NCBI GenBank assembly: GCA_902494715.1
Contig: CABUUJ010000028.1
Location: 1-27,488, forward strand
Length of the DNA: 27,488 nt
Direction of reading: 5' to 3'
DNA from: an uncultured Collinsella sp.
GTDB lineage: Bacteria; Actinomycetota; Coriobacteriia; Coriobacteriales; Coriobacteriaceae
Shown: piece after piece, positions 1-6,568 of the stretch
Layout: each line of letters begins with the position of its first letter
How positions within the stretch are numbered: the first letter of the stretch is position 1
The notes under the pieces: generated by a model
What the model saw: only the letters and a program-made list of their open reading frames with translations
Database searches by the model: none
Told to the model about the DNA's origin: nothing
Position numbers and translations under genes: made by a program

Positions 1-183
1 GAGCTGCATGAACTCGTCCCAGGTGCCGCCGACGCCCATCAGGAAGACGGCGTCGTAGCCCTCCTCGTGCACGCGGTCGGCCAGGGCGGTCATCTTCTTG
101 CCGGCCTCGTAGACGTTCCCGCCGTCCTCGAGGTAGCCCTCCTGGTCGAAGTGCATGATCTCGATCTTCTCGGTCTCCTTCAT
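1..183 (-). CDS. SIS-domain sugar-phosphate isomerase/deglycase, N-terminal part (runs off the left edge)
   Basis: The leftward frame from the ATG at 183 stays open for 61 codons to the window edge, so only the N-terminus is visible. The start is preceded by AAAGGAG with good spacing. The visible protein has a short acidic start, then a helix containing YEAGKKM and ADRVHEEG, then a buried strand followed by GVGGTWDEF. A strand plus a Gly/Ser-rich loop after the first helix is typical of SIS domains, which bind phosphosugars; FrlB-like fructosamine-6-phosphate deglycases and AgaS/GlmS-type isomerases begin this way. Two GntR/HutC regulators, a family that usually senses such sugars, lie just upstream, which fits an amino-sugar or Amadori-product catabolic gene. 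The substrate cannot be named from this fragment, and another SIS isomerase is equally possible. Confidence 0.6.
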   Translation of the reverse strand, partial: MKETEKIEIMHFDQEGYLEDGGNVYEAGKKMTALADRVHEEGYDAVFLMGVGGTWDEFMQL

Positions 184-294
184 TCCCGCTCCTTTCACGA
201 GCAGTTTGAATTGTCGCACGGAATGAACGGGCTTGCCGCCCCGTCGCACCGCTTAACCTTGTGGACATCTTGGCCCCAAGCTCAACAATTCAAA

Positions 295-341
295 GGTTCT
301 TAATACCAGTGAACGATTACAGGTTAGCCGTTTTTAATACC
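295..341 (-). promoter_or_regulatory. Pair of direct repeats, candidate GntR operators before the SIS gene
   Basis: The 12-mer GTTYTTAATACC occurs at 296-307 and again at 330-341, in the same orientation and 34 bp apart (about three helical turns). The first copy extends to a near palindrome, GGTTCTTAATACC. The site lies 113-147 bp upstream of the leftward SIS gene and downstream of the two GntR genes. HutC-type GntR proteins bind short palindromes of this general kind. Assignment to the adjacent regulators is inference. Confidence 0.4.
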
Positions 342-417
342 GATTTTATGATTTCATCCTCCCCTCTCGGTAGACGGTCAGTTTTTGCCGCTCATCGGTC
401 AAGCGACATATATCCGT

Positions 418-452
418 AAAAACGAGCGCCCCCGCCATGCGCAGGGACGCTC
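418..452 (-). terminator. Intrinsic terminator of the DUF-GntR-GntR operon
   Basis: Read leftward, GAGCG plus a CCC/GGG segment forms a stem (424-431 with 444-452, one bulged base) around a GC-rich loop, followed by TTTTT (418-422). It lies 7 nt past the stop of the second GntR gene. Confidence 0.7.
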
Positions 453-458
453 TAGACG

Positions 459-1172
459 CTAATAGTTGTAGGTATATCCGCCGGCGTCGCCGCGGGTAAA
501 AGACTTGGCATGCTCGATTGCCTGCCCACTCGAGTCATAGGTCAGGCCTTCCAGCACGAGCGCCAGATCGCCCGGCTCAAGATTGAGCAAACTCGCATCG
601 CGTGCGCCCAGCGCCTCGATATCGAGTTTCTCTACCGACTGATCTGGCTTGCGTCCCAACATATCGTAGGTCTCGAACAGGCTGAAGACCGAAATGTCCA
701 CGTCTTCGATGCCCGGAAACAGCAGGCACGGAATCAGTGTCATCTCGATCGATACGGGCTCACCATCGATGCAGTTGAGGCGGCGCACCGAGTAAAGCAG
801 ATCGTCCTCGGCGATGCCAAACAAGTCGGCATAATACGGGCCGGCGTAGCGTTTGGAGCGCGCCAGGATGCGCACCGACGGCGTCGCGCCCGATGCCAAA
901 ACCGACTGGCGGAAGCCGCCCTTGCGTTCGTGCTCGTCAAACCACTTGTGTCCCACAAAGGCGCCTTTGCCCTGCACGCGACGAATCTGGCCACTTTTGA
1001 CCAGCTCGTCCATGGCGCTTCGGATTGTCAGGCGTGTCGTGCCAAACTCCTCGGCCAGCTCATTTTCGGACGGAATCATCGAGCCCGTCGGGTAGTCGCC
1101 GCGCTCGATTCGCTCCGCAATGCAGCGGCGAATTTGTTTGTAAACCGGCAAGTCTTCTACTGCATCAGCCAT
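459..1172 (-). CDS. GntR family (HutC/UTRA) transcriptional regulator
   Basis: This 237-residue protein has the standard HutC-type build. Residues about 8-75 form the GntR winged helix, with PVYKQIRRCIAERI, the helix-turn-helix PSENELAEEFGTTRLTIRSAM and the wing RRVQGKGAFV. Residues about 90-230 form a UTRA ligand domain, with paired strands around LYSVRRLNCIDGEPVSIEMT. UTRA domains sense small metabolites, often sugar phosphates, and release operator DNA on binding. The gene overlaps the end of the upstream GntR gene by 16 bp and its ribosome site AAGGTGG lies inside that gene, so the two are probably translationally coupled. The SIS-domain gene just downstream is the obvious target candidate. 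The ligand is unknown. Confidence 0.9.
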   Translation of the reverse strand: MADAVEDLPVYKQIRRCIAERIERGDYPTGSMIPSENELAEEFGTTRLTIRSAMDELVKSGQIRRVQGKGAFVGHKWFDEHERKGGFRQSVLASGATPSVRILARSKRYAGPYYADLFGIAEDDLLYSVRRLNCIDGEPVSIEMTLIPCLLFPGIEDVDISVFSLFETYDMLGRKPDQSVEKLDIEALGARDASLLNLEPGDLALVLEGLTYDSSGQAIEHAKSFTRGDAGGYTYNY

Positions 1173-1924
1173 TCGACACCCACCTTCGTCGCAACGCCGT
1201 CTGCCTCGCCGTTATCGGCAAAACGATACTTGGTCGGCAGAATCACGGACTTGCAATACTCGACAAAGCCATCGGTCTCGTCGCGCTCGTGCGAAGCCTT
1301 GTAAAACACCGGCGTGCCCTCCTGAGCATTCAGCAACTTGGCCTCGTCGGCGTTCAGACGGCTGATGGAAATATGCTCCTTGCCGTGCGTCACATGGACA
1401 TTCCCCTCCTTGAGCAAAACGTCGTAGAGGCTTTCCTGCTCAAAATCGTGATCGGGAAGCGAGGGGCACAAAGACAGATTGACGTAAGCCGTCTCGATCG
1501 ATGCCGGGGAACCGTTGACCACACGCACGCGCCGAATGCAGAAGAGCGGCATGCCCAGGTCGATCTGGGCTTTTTGGGCAAGATCGATATCGGCATACAC
1601 GACCTTGGACCAAACCAGGCGCGCGGTCGACTTTGAGCCAACCCTCTCCACCGCCTGCGTATAGTTCCATGTTTCCTGAAAGATGTTCAGCGGTTTGGGA
1701 GGACACACATAGGTGCCCGAACCGCGGCGGCTTTCCAAAGTTCCGCACGAAATAAGGCGCGTGATCGCAGCACGCAACGCCGTGCGCGACACGCCCAGCT
1801 CTTCACAGAGCACACGCTCGGCGGGCAGCCGGTCGCCACTCTGCAGGTCATAATGTTTGATATACCAAAGAATGCCCTCAAAGGCGCGGTCTTTGGGCGG
1901 AATCGCATATGGTTCACTCGACAT
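1157..1924 (-). CDS. GntR family (HutC/UTRA) transcriptional regulator
   Basis: A 255-residue regulator with a GntR winged helix at residues about 8-75 (GILWYIKHYDLQSGDRLP, then ERVLCEELGVSRTALRAAI and the wing ESRRGSGTYV) and a UTRA effector domain at about 95-240 (FCIRRVRVVNGSPASIETAY). I take the ATG at 1924 because GAGGAG lies 8 nt ahead of it; a TTG two codons earlier would be too close to that site. It is the second gene of a leftward operon, 35 bp after the DUF protein, and its 3' end overlaps the next GntR gene. It is a distant paralogue of that gene rather than a recent copy. The two may bind the same promoter or form a heteromeric sensor, but nothing in the sequence decides this. 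Confidence 0.88.
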   Translation of the reverse strand: MSSEPYAIPPKDRAFEGILWYIKHYDLQSGDRLPAERVLCEELGVSRTALRAAITRLISCGTLESRRGSGTYVCPPKPLNIFQETWNYTQAVERVGSKSTARLVWSKVVYADIDLAQKAQIDLGMPLFCIRRVRVVNGSPASIETAYVNLSLCPSLPDHDFEQESLYDVLLKEGNVHVTHGKEHISISRLNADEAKLLNAQEGTPVFYKASHERDETDGFVEYCKSVILPTKYRFADNGEADGVATKVGVEWLMQ

Positions 1925-1959
1925 GGGCAAGACTCCTCAACTGCTTGATGCTGCAGGAA

Positions 1960-2451
1960 TCATTGCTCCGGACGCCTCATGGCGTCGAAGGCTTCTTTGA
2001 TCTGCTCCGCAACGTTCCGATACGACCGATATAGGCCGGAGTCTCGCTTGACTTCGCCCGCGGTCACCGGAATCTCAAGCTTCGAAATCTCATCCTTGCC
2101 GGTTTGCACGACAACGATGACACCCATACCAAGGCACATATTACGCTTGGCAGCGTTGTTTTTGGTAGCCTGAGCTGGATTAATCAAAATCTGCTGAGCC
2201 AGTTCGCGTTTGCTGAGCTCCGGCACATCCTCGGGATTTCCGGTCTCGGCAATCTCGCACTGCAGCACATCCGCATAGTCAAAAATCTTCGGCTCGCCGC
2301 CGCGCTGATGCACGGCCCACTTGCGGCGCGTGGCATCCTGGTAGATAGCCGGCAAAAACGTAAACCGCGGTGGGTCCAAAATCGTATCCGTGATGGTAAA
2401 CACATCGGGATCAAAGGCATCCTGCGGGTTTTTCTTCTTGAACAGCCCCAT
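1960..2451 (-). CDS. Small uncharacterised protein, DUF4428-like C-terminal domain
   Basis: The start is placed at the ATG at 2451 (reading MGLFKKKNPQ) because GGGAGG sits 6 nt upstream; an upstream in-frame ATG has no such site. The 163-residue product has a basic N-terminus, then PPRFTFLPAIYQD, a KWAVHQRGG turn and a strand KIFDYADVLQCEIAE. That pattern resembles the PH-like domain of DUF4428 proteins of Firmicutes and Actinobacteria, where a tyrosine-aspartate pair precedes an acidic strand. The Cys zinc-ribbon that names that family is missing. The C-terminus ends in a helix, YRNVAEQIKEAFDAM. No signal peptide or membrane segment is seen. It is the first gene of the operon with the two GntR regulators. 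Function unknown; the family resemblance is by eye only. Confidence 0.7.
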   Translation of the reverse strand: MGLFKKKNPQDAFDPDVFTITDTILDPPRFTFLPAIYQDATRRKWAVHQRGGEPKIFDYADVLQCEIAETGNPEDVPELSKRELAQQILINPAQATKNNAAKRNMCLGMGVIVVVQTGKDEISKLEIPVTAGEVKRDSGLYRSYRNVAEQIKEAFDAMRRPEQ

Positions 2452-2488
2452 ATCACCCTCCCGTACTAGCATTAAACAACTCAAGCTG

Positions 2489-2497
2489 AATATAGCA
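2489..2497 (-). promoter_or_regulatory. Extended -10 promoter of the DUF-GntR-GntR operon
   Basis: Leftward TGCTATATT (TG, one base, then a near-consensus -10) lies 38 bp ahead of the start of the DUF protein. There is no good -35, as is usual for extended -10 promoters. Confidence 0.45.
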
Positions 2498-2572
2498 CCA
2501 ATTTCAAGCCGCCACTTTACCGTATCGGTACGCGGCGTCTATGGCTCGCCCAGCGGAAGAGTTTACGGACGA

Positions 2573-2645
2573 GGGCCGGGGTGCCTGCCTTGTTTTGAGA
2601 AGTTCGCGGAGCCCACTTTTCAAAACAAGGCAGGCACCCCGGCCC
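2573..2645. repeat. Long perfect hairpin (26-bp arms, 21-nt loop)
   Basis: Bases 2573-2598 are the exact reverse complement of 2620-2645. The outer part is GC-rich (contains GGGGTGCCTGCC) and the inner part AT-rich (TTGTTTTGA). The loop holds AGTTCGCGG, reminiscent of the GAGTTCCGC in the longer elements at 4953 and 22690. It lies between the LacI gene and the DUF operon promoter. It could stop transcription from LacI, but it lacks a clean T tract. Confidence 0.85.
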
Positions 2646-2699
2646 CGCCGGCAAATAGCGGACACTCCGCATGCAATCTATGCAAACAAACAAGTACGC

Positions 2700-3728
2700 T
2701 TAGCTACATTCGGTAAGCTCGAGCACGCTGCCCTTAACGATAAGCGCCGGCTCCAGGACGACCTCTTCGGCACGCCTGCCGCCCCTACCGGCAAGACGCT
2801 TGGACATGCAGCCAAAAGCATGCTCCGCAAGGACACCAGGATCCTGCTCAATCGCGGTCAGCGCCGGCTCAAAGAGAACGTCGGCCGCCGAGTTGTCATA
2901 GCTCACCACCGAGATATCGCCCGGGATGCTCTTCCCCATCTCGTGCAAGCGCTTGAGCAGACCGAGGGCGATGTTATCCGAACTTGCGAACACAGCGGTG
3001 GCATCAGTTGCGAGCACCGCCTCCGAGGCCTCATAGGCACTCGGAATGTAGTACTCGCTCTCAAACTCCAAACGTGCGTCGATAGGCAGGCCAACCTCGC
3101 GCAGCGCGCGCTCATAGCCGGCAAGTCGCTTACGCCCCGTATTGGAACGGCGCGCGTTAACCAAGCAGGCAATGCGACGGTGGCCCTGCTCGATCAGATA
3201 GCGAGTGGCCATGTAGCCACCCATCTCGTGGTCGAACATCACCTTGTCGCACTCGAGCCCCTCAATGGCACGGTCGACCATCACGGCAGGGATAGGCAGA
3301 TGGCTGACTTCTTCGCGCAGGGCGCGGTCGTCGGAGAACTCGTCGCCTACGACCAGGAAGACGCCATCAACGCCGCGCGTCACCAGCTGGCGCAGCAGCT
3401 CCAGATCGTCATCGGCGCTTCCGCCCGAGCTGGTAATGAAGAGCGCATAGCCGTCCTCGCGGCAGCGCTTTTCCAGGCTACCGGCGAGCGAGGCAAAAAA
3501 GCGGCTCTCGATGTTAGGGACGATAAGGCCCAGGGTGCGCGACTCGCGCATGACCAGGCTGCGCGCGATCTGGTTGGGAACATAGTGGTTGCGCGCCGCG
3601 ACCTCTTTGATGAGCTTGCGGTTTTCTTCCGAGATGCGACAGGGCCGATTATTGAGCACAAGCGAGACCGACGAGGGGGAAAGCCCCACCTCCTGGGCGA
3701 TCTGCTTGAGGGTGACTTTGTTGGCCAT
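2700..3728 (-). CDS. LacI family transcriptional regulator
   Basis: A full-length LacI/GalR protein of 342 residues. Residues 5-50 form the helix-turn-helix (TLKQIAQEVGLSPSSVSLVL) and hinge region, with NQIARSLVMRESRTLGLIVP leading into the periplasmic-binding-protein-like core. The core carries typical positions: DGVFLV near residue 121, the DRAIEGLECDKVMFDHEMGG segment, and FASSDNIALGLLKRLHEMG near 250. The start has a strong ribosome site (GGAAGGAGC). It represses in response to a sugar or nucleoside ligand that cannot be named. No transport or catabolic gene is directly attached, since murB is divergent and an unrelated operon follows, so its targets lie elsewhere or include itself. Confidence 0.92.
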   Translation of the reverse strand: MANKVTLKQIAQEVGLSPSSVSLVLNNRPCRISEENRKLIKEVAARNHYVPNQIARSLVMRESRTLGLIVPNIESRFFASLAGSLEKRCREDGYALFITSSGGSADDDLELLRQLVTRGVDGVFLVVGDEFSDDRALREEVSHLPIPAVMVDRAIEGLECDKVMFDHEMGGYMATRYLIEQGHRRIACLVNARRSNTGRKRLAGYERALREVGLPIDARLEFESEYYIPSAYEASEAVLATDATAVFASSDNIALGLLKRLHEMGKSIPGDISVVSYDNSAADVLFEPALTAIEQDPGVLAEHAFGCMSKRLAGRGGRRAEEVVLEPALIVKGSVLELTECS

Positions 3729-3763
3729 CTCGCTCCTTCCGGGTTTACGCGCAATCTCTTGAA

Positions 3764-3833
3764 AGTATAGCGACTACCCCTCTACCTCGGTGATAAACAC
3801 TTTACCAATCCGGTAGACGGCTGTTTTATCGCC
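3764..3833. promoter_or_regulatory. LacI promoter region with inverted repeat
   Basis: A leftward -10 (TATACT, 3764-3769) serves the LacI gene; the -35 is poor. Upstream, GGTGATAAA (3789-3797) and TTTATCGCC (3825-3833) form an inverted repeat with one mismatch, placed between LacI and divergent murB. It may be an autoregulatory site, but LacI operators normally have adjacent half-sites, so this is weak. Confidence 0.3.
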
Positions 3834-3862
3834 GCCAGCGCACCAAATCCGTCCGGGTGGGG

Positions 3863-3868
3863 TATATT
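3863..3868 (+). promoter_or_regulatory. Candidate -10 of murB
   Basis: TATATT lies 43 bp ahead of the chosen murB ATG, with no clear -35. A TTG that could extend murB by 15 codons overlaps this -10, so it would lie upstream of the transcript start; this supports the shorter protein. Confidence 0.35.
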
Positions 3869-3911
3869 GCAATCGATTGATGACAACGACCACCAAAAGG
3901 CGGATATTCGT

Positions 3912-4874
3912 ATGCACGAGAACGACTTTTTTAACGAGGACCTGCTGTGCGCGCTTGCTGGCGTTGCCGGCGAGGACAACGTACTGATGAGCGAGCCCAT
4001 GCGCGAGCACACCACGTTTAAGATCGGCGGCCCGGCCGACGTCTTTGTCACGCCCGATACCGAGCAGGGCCTCGTCGCCACGCTCGATACCTGCTATCGC
4101 TGCGATCTGCCCCTCACCATCGTGGGCAACGGCTCCGACCTACTCGTCGGCGACAAGGGCATCCGCGGCGTCGTCGTGGCGCTGGGCGAAGGCCTCTCCG
4201 ACATTACGATCGACGGCACGCACGTCACGGCGGCAGCCGGCGCGCTGCTTTCCGATGTCGCAGCCGCGGCAGCCGAGGCCGGTCTCACCGGCATGGAGCC
4301 CATCTCGGGCATCCCCGGATCGGTCGGCGGCGCCTGCTACATGAACGCCGGTGCCTACGGTGCCTGCATGGCCGATGTGCTGGAGTCCGTGCGCGTCTAC
4401 AAACCCGCTCGCCAGCTCGACGACGGCACCCGCGGCAGCGGCAATATCATCGAGTTCGATGTCGACGAGCTCAACCTGGGTTATCGAAAGAGCCGCATCG
4501 CCGATGACGGCTTTATCGTGCTTTCGGCCACCTTCAATCTCGCCCCGGGCAACGCCGCGATGATCAAGGCCGACATGGACGACTACCGCCAGCGCCGCGA
4601 GGACAAGCAGCCGCTCGACATGCCGAGCGCCGGCTCCACTTTCAAGCGCCCCGAGGGTTACTTTGCCGGCAAACTCATCATGGATGCCGGCCTGCGAGGA
4701 CACGCCGTTGGCGGCGCGCAGGTAAGCGAAAAGCACTGCGGTTTTATCGTCAACGCCAACCACGCCACCGCCGCCGACGTTGACGAACTCATCCGCGACA
4801 TCCAAGCCAAAGTCAAAGAGCAGTTCGACGTAGACCTAGAACCCGAAGTCCACCGAGTAGGCGAATTCCTCTAA
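3912..4874 (+). CDS. murB: UDP-N-acetylmuramate dehydrogenase (UDP-N-acetylenolpyruvoylglucosamine reductase)
   Basis: MurB reduces UDP-GlcNAc-enolpyruvate with NADPH through FAD, giving UDP-MurNAc in the cytoplasmic stage of peptidoglycan synthesis. The 320-residue protein has the FAD-binding PCMH fold: HTTFKIGGPADVFV, the nucleotide loop VGNGSDLLVGDKGIRG, and ISGIPGSVGGACYMNAGAYG. The C-terminal part carries the catalytic set: Arg in GYRKSRI, Ser in PSAGSTFKRP and the terminal Glu in LEPEVHRVGEF. The compact form lacking the extra loop of the E. coli enzyme indicates a type II MurB. The ATG at 3912 follows AAAAGGCGG at suitable distance. It is a single-gene unit, closed by its own terminator. 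Confidence 0.97.
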   Translation: MHENDFFNEDLLCALAGVAGEDNVLMSEPMREHTTFKIGGPADVFVTPDTEQGLVATLDTCYRCDLPLTIVGNGSDLLVGDKGIRGVVVALGEGLSDITIDGTHVTAAAGALLSDVAAAAAEAGLTGMEPISGIPGSVGGACYMNAGAYGACMADVLESVRVYKPARQLDDGTRGSGNIIEFDVDELNLGYRKSRIADDGFIVLSATFNLAPGNAAMIKADMDDYRQRREDKQPLDMPSAGSTFKRPEGYFAGKLIMDAGLRGHAVGGAQVSEKHCGFIVNANHATAADVDELIRDIQAKVKEQFDVDLEPEVHRVGEFL

Positions 4875-4879
4875 AAGAG

Positions 4880-4899
4880 AAGGCCCCGAAAGGGGCCTT
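4880..4899 (+). terminator. Hairpin terminator after murB
   Basis: An 8-bp perfect stem (AAGGCCCC / GGGGCCTT) closed by a GAAA tetraloop begins 6 nt after the murB stop. The following T content is modest. Confidence 0.65.
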
Positions 4900-4952
4900 C
4901 ACCATATTTATTCAGATAACCCAGTCCGGCGTGTCGCGCCCCGAACCCGAGA

Positions 4953-5088
4953 GGGCCGCGTGCCCGCCCGCATTATATTTGATTGATCGCGAGTTCCGCA
5001 CGCAAAGAAGGCCACTTAATGTGGCCTTCGTCTTGCGCAGGACTGCCCGAGCAGGCAATCAAATATATTGCGGGCGGGCACGCGGCCC
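4953..5088. repeat. Long hairpin element with conserved core (copy A)
   Basis: A 136-bp imperfect palindrome. Arms 4953-4985 and 5056-5088 pair at 32 of 33 positions. The 70-bp centre (4986-5055) starts ATCGCGAGTTCCGCACG, contains the inner hairpin AGGCCACTTAATGTGGCCT, and ends GCAGGACTG...GAGCAGG. The same core recurs at 22724-22792 inside arms of different sequence. The element ends 8 nt beyond the stop of the leftward cell-wall peptidase gene, between convergent genes. Its stem could also end transcription. Confidence 0.85.
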
Positions 5089-5096
5089 CGTCGGCT

Positions 5097-6302
5097 TTAC
5101 GACAGCGCAATACCGCCGAGCCAGCCCCAACGCACGCCAGAGCCAGTGCCATAGAAGCTAATAAACGAATCGAGCGACTTAGACGTAATGGCACCCTCGT
5201 TGCTCATAACGATACCGCCGCCAACGTAGATACCCACATGACCGTAGATAAGGCCCGGAGCACCCGTGCCGCTGTGCGAGGAATCGGCCACGATCATGCC
5301 CACCTGCAATGCCGAGCGGTCGGAGCTATAGCACCATGCGTTAAACATATCGCACGCGTTGCCGCCAAAGTAGCCAACGCCGGCGTTACGGAAGACATTG
5401 GTGACCCACGCCGCGCACCAGTTCTGACCCGGCGAAGGCGTGGAGTAGCACGCGTTGACGACAGCCTGCTGCTTGCCCGAGCCGGCATTCTGCTGCGGAG
5501 TTCCGGGCGCGTACGATCCACCACCCGAGCTCGAACCACCCGAGTAGGAATTGTTCTTGTTCGCGGCAGCCGCGGCAGCGGCAGCCTTCCTAGCGGCCTC
5601 CTCAGCCTGGGCAGCAGCGAGGATCTCGGAATCGCGCTGAGCCATGAGCTCCTTGACGTCGTCGGAAAGACCGTTCAGCACGGTCTGGACTTCTTGCTGC
5701 TTGGCCTGCATGTCCTGCATCTGGGCAGTCTGCTGGTCCTTGAGCTTCTCTAAGTCGGCCTTCTGCGACTCGAGCTCGGTCTTTTGCGCATCGAGCTCTT
5801 CCTGGATGGTCTGAATGTCCTCGATGGCGTCGCGGTCGCTCTTGTTGATCTTCTCAACGTAATGCGCGTTGGCGACGAGTTCCTCAAACGAGCCAGAGGC
5901 CAGCAGCAGCGACAGGATGTTCGTGCCGCCGGACTTGTAGCTGGCGGCCACGCGATCGGAAAGGTCGTTGCGCTTCTTCTTGAGCTCGGCCTTCTTTTCA
6001 TCGATCTGGGCCTGCGTGTCGTCAATCTTGCCCTGGACATTCTCGATGTCGTTGAGGGTCTGGGCATTCTTGTTGGCCAGCGCCGCATACTCATTTGCGA
6101 TGCTGTCGAGCTGGGCCTGAACCTCGTCGAGTTGGGCCTGGGCGGCATTCAGTTTATCGGTGGTTTCTTTGGAAGCCTCCGCCGCATGGGCGCGAGCGGG
6201 CAGGCCAAAAAGAACCGCCGCAGAAGCGGCGCCGAACAGAGCCTTGAGGGCAGTGCGGCGCGAGAGCTCCTGGGAAAGGATGGAATCGCTGTTTGGTGAC
6301 AT
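5097..6302 (-). CDS. Tat-exported coiled-coil peptidoglycan hydrolase (NlpC/P60- or CHAP-like)
   Basis: This 401-residue protein starts with a twin-arginine signal (LSRRTALKALFG, hydrophobic stretch, cleavage near ARAHAAEA). Residues about 45-245 are heptad-rich coiled coil, dense in Q, E, K and D, like the PcsB/CwlO N-terminal domains that keep such hydrolases inactive until engaged by FtsEX. An Ala- and Gly/Ser-rich linker follows (about 235-275). The catalytic domain at the C-terminus shows the papain-like Cys (GQNWCAAWVTNVF) and, about 70 residues later, the His (GHVGIYVGGG). It probably cuts stem peptides in the cell wall. The spacing resembles both NlpC/P60 and CHAP, and I cannot separate them by eye. 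The start follows CGGAG by 6 nt. It is a single gene, divergent from galE. Confidence 0.88.
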   Translation of the reverse strand: MSPNSDSILSQELSRRTALKALFGAASAAVLFGLPARAHAAEASKETTDKLNAAQAQLDEVQAQLDSIANEYAALANKNAQTLNDIENVQGKIDDTQAQIDEKKAELKKKRNDLSDRVAASYKSGGTNILSLLLASGSFEELVANAHYVEKINKSDRDAIEDIQTIQEELDAQKTELESQKADLEKLKDQQTAQMQDMQAKQQEVQTVLNGLSDDVKELMAQRDSEILAAAQAEEAARKAAAAAAAANKNNSYSGGSSSGGGSYAPGTPQQNAGSGKQQAVVNACYSTPSPGQNWCAAWVTNVFRNAGVGYFGGNACDMFNAWCYSSDRSALQVGMIVADSSHSGTGAPGLIYGHVGIYVGGGIVMSNEGAITSKSLDSFISFYGTGSGVRWGWLGGIALS

Positions 6303-6362
6303 ATGTACTCCGTTACATGTTTATTTATATGTCGCTCAACTCATACATATTAGCGTACATAT
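6301..6362. promoter_or_regulatory. Cluster of five ACATRT/ATATGT hexamers upstream of the peptidase gene
   Basis: The hexamer or its complement occurs at 6301, 6315, 6327, 6345 and 6357, with spacings of 14, 12, 18 and 12 bp, in the upstream region of the leftward peptidase gene. This A/T-rich cluster stands out in high-GC DNA. It may hold the promoter and a multi-site operator. A related cluster lies before the Toprim gene (25031-25056). Confidence 0.35.
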
Positions 6363-6525
6363 GGCGCGTCCCAACGATTTCCACGAACGGCAGGAAACTA
6401 CAAGGTCAGCGGCTCGTAAGCAAATGCCAAAGATCAGGTTATGCGTACGCAAGCTCTTCTATGAGTACGTTAGCACAATCCTCTGCTTTTCCTACAGCGC
6501 ACGATTTGGGTGTCCCTGCCTGCGC

Positions 6526-6531
6526 TATACT
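6526..6531 (+). promoter_or_regulatory. Candidate -10 of galE
   Basis: TATACT lies 37 bp ahead of the galE start. The matching -35 is weak. Confidence 0.4.
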
Positions 6532-6568
6532 CCCCTGAAGAAGTGTTCCTGATTCGATAGGAGACTAC

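Noticed and set aside
2513..3806. GGTAAAGTG (leftward) shared by the DUF operon and LacI promoters as a LacI site
   Set aside because: Not palindromic and lacking the central CG of LacI-family operators; two copies are too few.
368..3820. The 10-mer CGGTAGACGG at 368-377 and at 3811-3820 as a shared operator
   Set aside because: Only two copies, not palindromic, in unrelated promoters; CGGTA-type words are common in this DNA.
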